This document shows positions 12,401 through 24,127 of a DNA stretch of 64,000 nucleotides, piece after piece. The stretch is taken from contig OU015530.1 of assembly GCA_907165065.1 (NCBI GenBank), positions 46,564,965-46,628,964 on the forward strand. Reading direction: 5' to 3'. Both the position numbers and the translations under genes were made by a program. The notes beneath the pieces were generated by a model that was not told the origin of the DNA, did not search any database, and saw nothing but the letters and a program-made list of their open reading frames with translations. Every line of letters begins with the position of its first letter. Position 1 is the stretch's first letter. The stretch is from Caprimulgus europaeus (taxonomy: Eukaryota; Chordata; Aves; Caprimulgiformes; Caprimulgidae).

Positions 12401-15061
12401 CAAATGCCATTTGTCTTGTGTTTTTTTTTAACTTGGATTGTCATGTTAAAAAATAAGCAATAGAAATCAGTAACAAAAGTTCCTAGTACAATAACAAGTT
12501 TCTCCTTTCCTCTATAGCTGAGTGTTTATGCACAGTACCATATTGTATGTTCTAATAGACAAATATTTGGAGTGATTTAGATGTGAAGCTTGTCCAGAGG
12601 TTTTCCATACGTATTGACTGAAGTTTTTTTATAGAACAAAACGTAAATTTACCTTTGCATTACCTTATATTTTCTTTCTATGCTGTATGTCCATATGTCA
12701 TTGTCCAGAGATTTTGTGAGAGTATGGGCTATATTTCATGCAGCCTTCAGGGCTACTAATAGACTCTGGCATATCAGACACATTCAGGGCTCCAGATCAG
12801 GTGTCTGGAGGTGTTTTGTTAACCAGTAAGGTTGCAAGATCACAAACATTATGCAATCTCATTATTTTGAATGTGTGAACACAAGTCTGGGTCATGCCAT
12901 GTGGAAGTGACAGTCGTTGGTGGCAGATATATGTGTTTCAGATCTCTGCATGTGTTTGTAGCAAAGCCTCAGGGCTGAGGAAATCACACACTGAATTTTT
13001 CTGTACTGATGGAGAACTACTTTCCTTTCCCACTTTTCCAGCGAGAAACATTCTGTTAAAATGTAGAAAGCAGAGTAACACTGAGAAAAACAAGTGTGGG
13101 AGAAGCCAAAGAAGTGACTGGGTCTTCATACGTAATTTTTCAATCTGGTTCACTCTTTAAAATAACCATCAAAAATGCAGAGCCCTGAGGATATCCAGTC
13201 AGGAAGTCAAAGGGAACCTCCACTGATTTTTGTTTTGCAAAGGGTGGTGAATTTTAACTACATCTTCAACAGACATCCTCACAACCTTGCTCAACTTGTC
13301 TTCCTGACAGTTTGCATAGAGCCTGCAGAACAAATCAAACCTGTGCCTTTTGTTTCCTTAAACAAGTAGGCTGTTCCAGCACAGGAGTGGCCCAGCTATC
13401 AGGTGGGTCATCCAGTCCTGTATCCCATCTCTAACTATTAACCCTAGGTAAGAGTATAAGAACTAGTATTTGTTAAGTAGGCCTTCTCACATTCTGTCTT
13501 CCTAGATTTTGGTACATTCATGTTCTAAAGAGATAAAGACAGACTGAAAGATAAAAATCACAGGCAGGTCTACATGAGTGAATGCAGTCAGCGGTGGTCT
13601 GGTTCTGCTCAGGGTAACACAACAGCCCTAAGTGCAGAGCAGAAATGCTCTGTCCATCCACTGGTGGAAGGACTTCAGGCACACACAGAGCAATTGCATT
13701 CTTGCAACATTGCCCATGAGCTGATAAACCACAGCTACGTGTCCAGCTCCAGGCCGATGGTGCTGCATGGAGCCCAGCAGTCTGAGAAGCCCTGAATTGC
13801 TTGCCTGGGGCACTTCGCTTGAGTAGTTTGCCTCAGAGCTACTCTCCTATCTTCTAAGGAGCCTCCCAGACCAACTGATGAATCAGATCTGATTTTGACG
13901 GTCATCTACATTAGGTTCAATAACAGTTTAATTAATATAAGCTTCTCAGAAACATTTCATTTATTTTAATGGAAAAATCTCAGATGTTATTTCACAAAAG
14001 CAATGAGGGTTGAGAAAATCTGCTCCCTTTCAAAATTCCTGAGGATGAAAACACTTAATACTTATAAAAGGTCATTTCTTGTCTTAATGTTTGTTTTCTC
14101 CTCTGATTTACCAATAAATTTAGTGCCTGTATCCATAAACAGATCTCTTTTTCCTCCTACCCTGCCTGCCCCCAAATGAAATTATGCCTGTTGTTATCAA
14201 TCAGTAACACAGAGCTACCCAGATTTTCACTGCTCTGATTCATTGTCTTCACCATAAATGAAGTTTTTCCATTGTTTGCAGAAATCCTTGAAATAATGGC
14301 TTCAGTTTCCTTGTTAATTATTATTTTATTAATGATCTTTCAGATAGTTTTTCAGAGAGACCATGAATCTCTCAGTGAAAGTAATGGGCAGCTACTCACA
14401 GGAGTAATCCCATTACAATCAGCTGCACTACTGTTTATCATTTGGAATTAGGTGCTAGAGCTCTGACCCTTACTGATTTACCACTCTTCATAATTAGTTG
14501 CAGTGATTAAAATGCATTTTAGATTACACTGCAGTATCCTTTCCTTAAAAGTTTTTTTCACTAAGGACAAACTCAGGTTCTGAAGGTGAACAATTGTGCT
14601 CCAGTATAAAACAACAGCAGACAGAGGAATGCCACAGATAAGGCTTACAAAGGAAATAGGATGTAGAGACGCTTGGACAAAAAGTGTTGCTGGGGCCGGA
14701 GGGGCTGTCTTAGATGACAGAGACAGCTCATGCAAGAATTTACCATACTAGCTTAATGAAACTGAAAACACTCTGTAAAACACTGACAGTAGCACATGGA
14801 AATAATGAATCAATCTGTTGCATCTGTATCTAATTAGGAATAATTATAAAATAGTTTTTTTCTCTAGTGATCAGGATTAGTGAATACCTCACAGGAAACA
14901 AGCTAATAAGTAGATTCAAGTGCCAGGACATTATACATCTTTATCTAGGACTGTGGTTCTCAAGCACTTTTCTTCAATAACCTCAAATCCAAGCAGACTC
15001 TTTCTCCTGCGAGAATCTGACACAGCCAGAATTCCTTTGTATGGGCTTTCAAGATACTGCA

Positions 15062-15110
15062 GGGAAAAAAAAAAAAAGAAAAAAGAAAAAAGAAAACAAA
15101 ACAAAAAAAC
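15062..15110 (+). repeat. A-rich (GAAAAA)-like low-complexity tract
   Basis: An interrupted poly(A) tract with single G and C interruptions. It faces the pyrimidine tract at 15189-15274 about 80 bp away, so long frames in this interval are compositional artefacts. Confidence 0.9.
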
Positions 15111-15188
15111 CTGAATGTGTGGATGCTGCAAATAGTTTCTGGCAAGGGCAGACATTCTACTTCTATCTCTCTGCTACAATTACAAAAG

Positions 15189-15274
15189 CAGTTTTCCTTT
15201 TTTTTTTTTTCACCCCCTCCCTCCCCTCCCCCCCTCTTCTTCTGCCTTTCCTCTTCCCTCTTCCTCAAAAAAAC
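15189..15274 (+). repeat. polypyrimidine tract (T-run then C/T-rich)
   Basis: About 85 nt of almost pure C and T, beginning with a run of more than 12 T and continuing through C-rich blocks to 'ccctcttcctc'. It explains the Lys/Glu/Arg-rich and Phe/Pro-rich frames on both strands. Confidence 0.9.
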
Positions 15275-17294
15275 CCCATTAAGTTGCTATGAGCTTCATT
15301 TGCTTTAAGCCTTTTTGGAGACCTATTATTTTACCCAAGAGTACAAATAACCCCTCAGGAGTCAGTATTGCAAACTGGCATCCTATAGACAGATGATAGA
15401 TAGTTGGAGAGTGGAAGGAATTCCTGTATTTTCTTTTGTCCTGTCTGCAGAATATATTTTGTTTAATCTCTTTTGTTGTTTTTGAGGTTTTCTTGTTTAT
15501 TTTTTAAGTTCAGAGGGGGATGGAGCAAAGCCTTCTTAGTTGAGGAAAAGACTCTGCCATCCCTTTCTTTCTCCTGCCTGTTAAGGTACTTTTTTGACTG
15601 TGATGGTTTAGATCCCAGGGGAAGCAATCTAGAATCATTGCTGAGATAAAGCGAGGAAGGCTACAGAGTGGAGTCTCAAAGCTGTGCCTCATGCCTTAGT
15701 GAAGCTTGAGGTAAGATGTTTTAGTGCTTCCATGAGGCCAGTTCTCCCTCCTGTGCTGGAAGCAACTCTGGATGGAGAATGGTTTGCTGAGGGGATGCTG
15801 GGAGCTGTGCCAGGAAAGCACTAAACTGAGCATCATTTGTTGTAGGCGTTCATGAGATGCCTCTGCTGTGTCACCACCATGTGCAGTAAAGAGCATTGTT
15901 CCTCTAATATTCATCTCTCTTGGAACTGCAAGTGAATGTACAGCCCAATTAGCACAGCAGCTTAAAACAATAAACCCTCCAGAATCTCTGGTGGGGGAAG
16001 CATGCTTTTATCTACTTGGTAAATAATTTATTAATCACACTGATGTATCCTCCTTGACAGCAACAGAGCCAGATAAGTGATGGTTCAAAATCAATTTGTC
16101 ATGGTCCAATGTGCACTCAGTGACCTACTTGGTCTGTTATATAGGTCAAACTTGTACATGATGCTCTGATAGCAGAGGACTTCCTAAAAAAAACAACAGC
16201 TACATCAGAACTCATGGCAAAATTCAGACTGTGGGACCCTGTGCTGGCTGGCACTCAGCCACACAGATCAAAAACTCAGAGAGGGCCGAGGACACTAGCT
16301 GGGTAAGTGATGTTTTGGGCTCTCAAAAGCTGCCTCAAAAATGCCCTGCACTGGCTATGCAGCAGCAATACTCAGGAGGTAGATCCATACTCTCTGACCT
16401 ACTTCTATGACCTTATTATCACACTGCCCTTTGCCATTGATAACATCCTAGCATCTCCCTACTATTTCCCTGTTTGTCCTTCAGTATCTACTTTTCCTGC
16501 TCTCTCCTACTCATGACATCTTTTTCTTCAGATGAATCAGGGAAATCCATTCCCTCCTTCTCTTTGTGCCCCTGCTGTGGAGTCCATATGAGTCTCCTAG
16601 TCTGAAGACTTCTGCTTCTGAGCAGGCTAGTTGGGTTAAGGAATTAGATTATTTTAAACTGCAAGGAGATAGAAATTAAAATCAGTGACAAAGCTTTTGA
16701 GTTGTCACTTTGCTGGTGTTCCTTTGTGGCTTAACGGAAGTTTTAGTTGTCATTTATTGATTGAATTTGTTGCACTTTCTTTTTCATTAATCTGTGCTTC
16801 AGGTGTTTCTGCCAGTGAGTCCTGGAGAACTAAGTGGTATGTGAGATGACATGTTGAATAGGCAGTGCCAACACTCACAAGAATTTCAAGCAGTCGTGAC
16901 GGTCTGCAAGCTGTGTCTCATTCACTTGCCATCAGAAAGAAACTTCTCCCAAAATCCTATTGGTAACTGATGGATGCACTTGAGTTTGGTACAGGCTCCA
17001 AAGGAGGTAAAGGTCTGAGCTCTAGTTGGGCTAAGAAGTCCTCTAGGAAACCCACGAAGGAGCAGAGCAACACAGTGAATACAGATAAGTTGTGGGTACA
17101 AGGAGTCATGTGCATACTTCTGCTGTCATATGCAATTTGACTACGATGCCAGCCACTTTATCCCATGAATATGACATCTTAAGTGAGCTTTCTTTGAGCT
17201 CTCCCTGCCAGGCTGCCTGGCTGCATGATAGTGATCTCCCTTGGAGCAGGGTCATCTCTCAAGGGTGCTCCTCAAAGCAATGAAACCTGTTACC

Positions 17295-17913
17295 AAGGAC
17301 AGATTGCTGATGGCCAAGACGGCAAATGGCATCCTGGCTTGTATCACTAATAGTGTGGCCAGCAGGACGGGTGAAGTTACCCTACCCCTGTACTCAACAC
17401 TGGTGAGGCTGCACCTTGAGTACCACCTTCAGTTTTGGGCCCCTCACTACAAGAAGGACATGGAGGCACTGGAGCGTGTCCAGAGAAGGGCAATGAAGCT
17501 GGTGAAGGGTCTAGAGCGCAAGTCTTATGAGGAACAGCTAAGGGAACTGGGGTTGTTTAGCCTGGAGAAAAGGAGGTTCAGGGAACATCTCATTGCTCTC
17601 TACAATTACCTGAAAGGAGGGTGTAGAGAAGTGGGGGTCAGTCTGTTCAACCAAGTAACAAGTGATAGGACAAGAGGAAATGGCCTCAAGTTGTGGCAGG
17701 GGAGGTTTAGATTGGATATTAGAAAGAATTTCTTCACTGAAAGTGTTATCAGGCATTGGAACCAGTTGTGGAGGGCAGTGGTGGAATCCCCGTCTCTGGA
17801 GGTATTTGAGTCGTGTAGACATAGAGCTTAGTCAAGGATTTGTCAGTGTTAGGTTAATGATTGGACTTGATGATCTGAATGGTCTTTTCCATCTAGTTTA
17901 TTCTGTGATTCTG
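17295..17913 (+). mobile_element. CR1 LINE, 3' fragment (end of ORF2 plus 3' tail)
   Basis: A plus-strand CR1 copy covering the last part of ORF2 after the reverse-transcriptase core. Conserved stretches in one open frame include [60 protein letters not shown] and [15 protein letters not shown]. The 3' end carries the 'ttggacttgatgatctgaat' block and 'ttctgtgattctga'. Its frame is open for about 190 codons, so it is younger or luckier than the other copies, but it lacks the endonuclease and the catalytic RT motifs and cannot move. The 5' boundary, near 'ttgctgatggccaag', is approximate. Confidence 0.95.
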
Positions 17914-20900
17914 AGCTCAATTTGAGCTCCCCCTGGACAGCAACTGCACTGCATACCAGACAGCTCTCCTCTTTAATACGGATACCTCTCAGTGTCAAGA
18001 GATATTAGTTGTTTAGCTTAAATAAGTGGGTTTTAAATAGAGTAAATCACTGAGAGTTATAATATTGCTTGATGTAGTATGCTGCTTGCTTCGCTTTACT
18101 TACCTAGCATGAGTAGCTAGATTTGCTGAAGCCTTAGGCTGCAAGCTGTAAATTTCCACTTAGTTACCGAATGTGTACCTACTTAGTCAAAACAGGGCCT
18201 CCGGAGCCAGTGTAAATCAGAAGATACTGGGGCTTCAAAGCTACAACCATCAACAGCAGCTGCAACCAGATGAGATAACAGCCTCCCTGACCACAGTGAA
18301 GGAATTCAGTGAGGAACAGGAAGACCTCAGGCTTAAATATTACTACTGGACCAAATCACTGCATGAGGGGCAAGTGAATATCTGTAAACTTACAATTGCC
18401 CAGAGATTTATTTTTCTGGGGGAGGGACACTCAGGCGAGACCCAAGCTGTCCATACTGCTGTACCACTCTTTTAAATTATTTATTTTTATAAAATCTGAT
18501 GCCCAAGAGTCTGCTTCAGGAAACCAAGGGTTTGAACTTCAGAGCAAACTAACACCAGATGCTCAGATGGAAGGTAAGGGAAGTGGGAATAAGCATGATG
18601 AAACTTTGGAGTTTTAGCTAAGTGATCTAGAGAATTAGGTGTGCACATATAATCCTTTAGCTGTAATCACATATAAACCCTTAGCCATAAACCATTGACC
18701 AAGTCTGGAACTAGGAATAGATCCAGCTGCACCCAGACTCCTTCTTGACAAGGAGTTTAGAAATCATGGGGGTCCAGTCTGAACCTTGTGACTCAATGGG
18801 CAGGTCTCCCTCACCTTTTTTGCATCTCCAGTCCCTCTGTAAATCATTCTAGATTGCTTCTAACACGATTTTCCCTCTGTATATTTCCTCCATGTAGTAA
18901 GCAAGAGAGTTAACTTTGTTAAGTTCAGAGTGAACTTTGTTAAGTTTCACTTTTATCTAAACACTCATCCGTGGCAGTAACTGCTGTTTTAGGGAGGTGG
19001 AACTTATTCCTCTCAGCATTTTCACCAAACCAGTGCTCTGCTGCTGGAGGGAGTTGTGCTACCTGGTGGACTTGTGAGCTTTCCTCCTCTCTGCCCATTA
19101 CATATAGCAGGGTCATGGGGTTTTTTGGTAGATTTTGATCTTTTTACATAATAGCTTATATTTTTTATAGATTGTTAAGAAGTCCTTTGTGGCCAAAGGT
19201 TTGTAGTGGTGTAGAGTGGAGATTTTTCCAATGCTGGACACTAAAGATGTATTCAGTGATGCCCATAATGGAGGGTATTGCACTGAATAACCCAAGTAGG
19301 CCATTGCAGTCCTACATTTTACTGTATTCCCTCTGTCTTGAGAGTACAGAGGGAAATAAATTTTCTCTTCAACAGCAGATACTTTTTTTTTTTAACAAGT
19401 TTTCTCCTTCACTCGGGGTTGGCACTGCACCACTGCTGAGTTGCAACCTCCAGTGTCCAGCCTTAGTCTTCAGTCCTCTGGTAGTGGTTAGACTAGTACA
19501 CTAGGGTGGGTGCCAGTGCACACAGCAGGGATGGATACAAGTGCAAGGATCCACCGTGAAAGGAAGAGCATAGCAGAAATAAGGCCTAAAATTTTGGATT
19601 TTTTTTTCACCTGGAACCTGGGTTTCTTTTCAGTTATGACTGGAAGGGACCAATGCTTTCTACAATAATGGTGGTGAATAGAGTCTAGTCTTTTAATTCT
19701 TCTTCATATTGATATTATCACCCTGTTCATGGCACTGGTTCTTCTTCTGTTCAAAAATCTGTTTCCTCCATGACTGGCAATCAGAAAAAGCAGCCAGGCT
19801 GCCAGGGAAGGTACCACCACCATAGGCAAGAACTAAAGGGACCGGAAATAAAACCACCAATGTGTGTATTTGAATAAACAGTGTGTACCTTTCAGTATTT
19901 TTATAGCCTGACAAACACAGGACAGATTCCTCCCATTTTTCTTGTCATCTCTCCAGACGCACAGTAAATTCCAGAAACCAAGAAGGACCTCTGGGGTCGT
20001 GTCATGAGCTTCTTGTTTGGCCTTGGCAAATCAATAAAAACCCACTCGCCCTACCAACAGTCTCTGATAGCGCTGTCTCCTTCCAGGGATTCCCTGAAGG
20101 GCACCTGCAACCCAGGATTTTGTACAAATCACACAATACACCCTGGAGACAGGATGCTAATCTTTCCTAAAACTGACATCCAAGTAAACAGACAAATGCC
20201 CAGCAGGCTATTTTCAGCATTTTAGATTTTTTTTGTGTTTTGTTAGACTTTAATAATTTAATTTAAGAGTGATACAAAATGCAGGCCCAGCCTGACAAAA
20301 AAAGATATTTGTTGGGACATTTTAATAAGATGACTCTTAATGTTTTCCATGAGGTGTCAGGAGTTCTTTAAACCAAGCCAGGAGTTGCAACAAATAGCTT
20401 ATTTTGCTGAGAATTCAAAAGATATTCTTTAAAGTCTGAAAACTGCCAGTGAGCTTCAATAGAACAAGTGTTCTCAAGGTGTATTTATGTTGTCTCTGTA
20501 GCACTCCAAAGGATTTCTGCCAGCACACCCCATTACAATGAGTAATGCTTCCTTTAAAAGCAAATGAAGAAGACTTAGATCTTGGTTAATTAAATAATCT
20601 TCTCTTTTTTTAATTATTTACAATAGGAAACTGACACCAACCTCCTACTTTCCCACCCTGAACCACAGGACTTTATTGTGTTTACTTTGATAAAAGCTGA
20701 AGGGTCAAAAAAACCCATTTGTGTTATCTATCTGTCAGGTAATGAAAGGGTAGAGAATGTGTAATTAAGCATGGATTGAGATTTCCACAAGTTTCTTTTT
20801 TAAAAGAAAAACCAAAAAAACCCCCCAAAAACCAAAACAAGCTTCTTCCTATGTGACGGGATGTACTGGCAGCCATTTCTTGACACAACACATTGACAAT

Positions 20901-23292
20901 GGTGGAGCAGCACCAGGTGAGCTCTTATCTCCCCATTTTTATTTATCACCCATGGAGGCTGGCAGTTCTCCATGTGGAACACTGATTATGAGAGATTTAT
21001 CTGTGGTGTGTAAGTAGCACGCTGGCATCATGAATGTCTATCTATCAAAAATGCTGAAGCAACCCCCATGACAAAAGAAGGATGTTTTTGCTGAATGCAG
21101 AGCAGAGAAGAAGAATATACACACTCTGAAAAGAGTAAGCAATGAGTATCAAAATAAATTTACGTCAGGCAGGGAAGTGTGGCAGAAGGATCAAAGTGCA
21201 GATCCGGGCCAACTTCTAAGAGCCTTCCTAAGTACCAGTCTCCTTGGTGTCTGAACTCCACAGACAAGAATGAATGGCTCTGTGTCAGTCCAAAAGAATT
21301 AGCAATTCTCTTTTTCATCCAATGCTTTGATATAGTTTTTTTGTTATTTTGTTTTGGGGTGCAAGACTTGTATGAAGGAATGCCAAAAATCCTCCAAATT
21401 TTGTACTTGTTTCACTTCATATTTTCTGTATTGTCTTCTTATCTTTACTCTGGACTGGAAATTCTTAAGGTGTGGAATATTGAGTTTGTTGCATTTTCAT
21501 TTGTTGCATTTTCATTTATTGTTTCTTACCATAAACCTAAGACCTCAGGATCTACCTCAGGAATCCATCTTTTGCCTATTGCAGAAAAAAACAAAGAGGG
21601 AAGGAAATTCTTAGCTAAATAAATAAATAAGTAAATGCACGAATCATATTAACTCATCTTTATGCAACTAGAGGTCCTTTTTACTCTTTTTTCTAAACAC
21701 AAATTCTACAGCTGACAATTTATAACCTCCATTATTAATTGTTGGCCCATACCAGCCTTTGTCCTAAGCTCTGGTACCTATGTCTCAAATTACCCAGGGT
21801 GCAGATGTGCAAAAATACAGGGAAAGAAACAATTTTTTGGGTACCTAGGAGATCAGTAATCTGGACATTGCAACAGATGAGAAAGAATCTGCATGAAAAT
21901 GGATACTCTTTCCAGCACTCACTGAAGTCTTCCACTTGCAAATGGCAGAGAAATACACCTTTATTCTTATATACAGAGGTGAAGATCACCAGATACCTCT
22001 TTTGACTTCAGCTGGAACTGATGGTGCTTAACATTGCAGAAAATCAAGTGAATGTGTCACAAGCCAGACATTCAGAGTTAGTGACTCTTGCTGAAAGTGT
22101 GATTTTATTTTCTGTTTCTCCACTTACCTCTCTTATAAAGTGGGACAAATGTTATTCACCTATCATGTAAATGTTCTGAGGCTTAATTAGTTAATGTGTG
22201 TAAATTGCTTTTGAGATGAACAGTGCTAAGTATTATTATTACTATATTAAAATGTGGCCAGCAGCCAATCATTCCATGTAGCTGCAGGGCAATGACATAG
22301 CTGATCAACTGCAGGATTTTATTGCTAGTGATCTAAACCAGCAAATAATTTCTGTGCATTCACTCAGGAACAAGTACAAACTAATAATTTACATTTAGTC
22401 TGAATGTTAGTAAACAGAGAGGCAGACTATGGGGGGGGGCGGTTTAGTGTAATTTTTGATATCCCAAAATATTACCTTGGTTTAAACAATCAGTGTGAAA
22501 TTGTTTCCAAGAAAAGGGGGTAAATTCACAGCCAGGTATTTAGGTATTCCTTAATCAGAATTTGCTAGTGTTTTCATCTGTTACTATGTGGTAATCCATG
22601 TGCAATTTACTGTGTAGAGCAGAACGTTTCTTTTTTGTACTGTTTTAGAAGGTCAAAGAAGACTGAAGAAAAGGTAGACTTCTCAGGGCATTAGTCAAGG
22701 AAGAAAGGACAGGAAAGAAGGTTGTGTAGACTAAGAGACACTGTTGTGACCTTACCTTCCTTATTCTAACTCCTGATTCCCAGGCAATATAGAAAAATTT
22801 GCTGAAATCAGCAGGCATGATATGCTCAAGGCTAATCACACAGATCAGAACTAAGGATCTATTTAAATGAACGTTTGTTTTAGGAGCAGTCCTATATTTT
22901 GATCCACCAACAGACTACAGTCCAAATGCAGATATATTCAACACTCCAGTATAAGCAAACAGGAAATAATATGGTGTGATTTCTTCCCATTTATCCAGTC
23001 TATCTTGTAAGCAGTAGCTCCAGAATCTGTTATACAACTTGTTCCACCACACAGGGGCATGGTCATTCACTAAAATTTGAAATTTCTGGTAGGTTTAATG
23101 CATATGGATGCATTATGCCTTGATTTAGTTTGGAATTTACTCTTCATGCACAAGATATACTTTTATTTACTTTACACAAAGAAAACAAAGCAGAAATATG
23201 ATGATAAGCAGGACATACAATAATTTTTTTAAAGTTGTACCAAATTACACTGGAGAAAGCAACTATGGGAAATCCAGAATGGGATTGGTTGT
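17914..23292. other. unique DNA, no gene recognised
   Basis: No gene or known repeat seen. An 8-bp inverted repeat (GAGCTCAA at 17913-17920, TTGAGCTC at 17922-17929) sits at the CR1 3' junction. A near-perfect 16-bp direct repeat containing 'ttgcattttcatt' lies at about 21487-21517 inside a 147-codon frame that starts with GTG and has no recognisable domain. An exon-like segment at 22756-22801 (minus) is discussed in the findings. Confidence 0.5.
23288..23292. repeat. probable target-site duplication, left copy (GTTGT)
   Basis: Five bases before the LTR. They match the five after it (GTTAT at 23921-23925) except for one substitution. Confidence 0.55.
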
Positions 23293-23920
23293 TGTGATGG
23301 TTTCATTGGGCTAGCCCTTGGCCATTAGCCAACACAGCCGTTCACTCACTTCCCCCCCATCCACAGAGAATAGGGGAGAGGATTGGGGCAAGGATAAGGA
23401 GGCTTATAGGTTGAGATAAGAACAGTTTAATAATAGAATTAAAAGAAAACTTTAAAAAAAATTAAATAGTAGAGACAATGATAAGAGTAACAAAGTACAC
23501 AAATGAGTGATACCCAGTGCAACTGCTCACCACCTACTGACTAACCCGGCCCATTCCCAGATAATCCCGAACTGCAACTACAATCTTGGAAGAGTGAGAC
23601 TCCAAGTGAAAGCCAGAGAGAATGACCCCATTTCCGGTCAGCCCTGGATAATACACTAAACATGACGTGACATGATACGGAATATTTCATTGACACATCC
23701 AAATGCCAGTTTGGGGCTTTGCTATTCACTGCGCTTCTCCCTCCCAGTCCTAATGCAGCTGTGAACCAGCCAAACACGATAGCCCTGAGCTCCAGCAGCA
23801 GCTAATAACATAAGTACTTTTATCAATGTTCTTCTCATAACAAGTCTTACACTGAAACCAAAACACAGCTATTCTAACTACTAAGAAGAAAATTAACTCT
23901 ATCCTAGCAAAACCAGGACA
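23293..23920 (-). mobile_element. solo LTR of an avian ERVL-type endogenous retrovirus
   Basis: Read on the minus strand, the element starts TGTCCTGGTTTTGC at 23920 and ends …CCATCACA at 23293, giving the TG…CA ends of an LTR. In order it holds a U3-like part with a 'cgtcatg' box and a weak TATA-like 'gtattat', an R/U5-like part with 'gtgagcagttgcactg', a polyadenylation signal ATTAAA (plus strand 23426-23431), then 'ctgttcttatctcaaccta' and a G-rich block. It aligns along its length with 42954-43598 and, for the 3' part, with 53055-53419. No gag/pol-like DNA flanks it, so it is a solo LTR left by LTR-LTR recombination. The family assignment is from memory of the bird LTR type and the 5-bp duplication. 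Confidence 0.88.
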
Positions 23921-24107
23921 GTTATGATCTGGAAACAAATGAGATAGTTCTGTGAACTGTGAGAAGCCACATGTCAAGCAACATTTCTGTCCTTGTATTA
24001 TATACTCTTGGCCCCAGACAACTAGTATATGGGGACTTATACCATCACCTGCATGTGAAAGAAAAATCTTTTAAACACTGTAAATGACCAATAAGAATAA
24101 AAGCTTC

Positions 24108-24127
24108 TTTTTTTTTTTTTTTTTTTT
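24108..24127 (+). repeat. poly(T), 20 T
   Basis: Homopolymer run; no retroposon body recognised next to it. Confidence 0.9.

Larger units (their letters stand above)
9412..17294. other. unique DNA, no gene recognised
   Basis: Almost 8 kb without an identifiable gene or LINE/LTR. A somewhat GC-richer stretch lies at about 9660-9860, with a few CpGs. Around 11460-11985 sits the longest clearly ATG-initiated non-repeat frame of this part (122 codons from 11616), which shows no domain, splice context or codon signal that I can recognise. Homopurine/homopyrimidine tracts lie at 15062-15110 and 15189-15274. Confidence 0.5.

Noticed and set aside
21179-21622. 147-codon frame with hydrophobic stretches
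   Set aside because: Starts at GTG, AT-rich codons encode Phe/Leu by composition, and it has an internal direct repeat. No domain, splice or conservation evidence.
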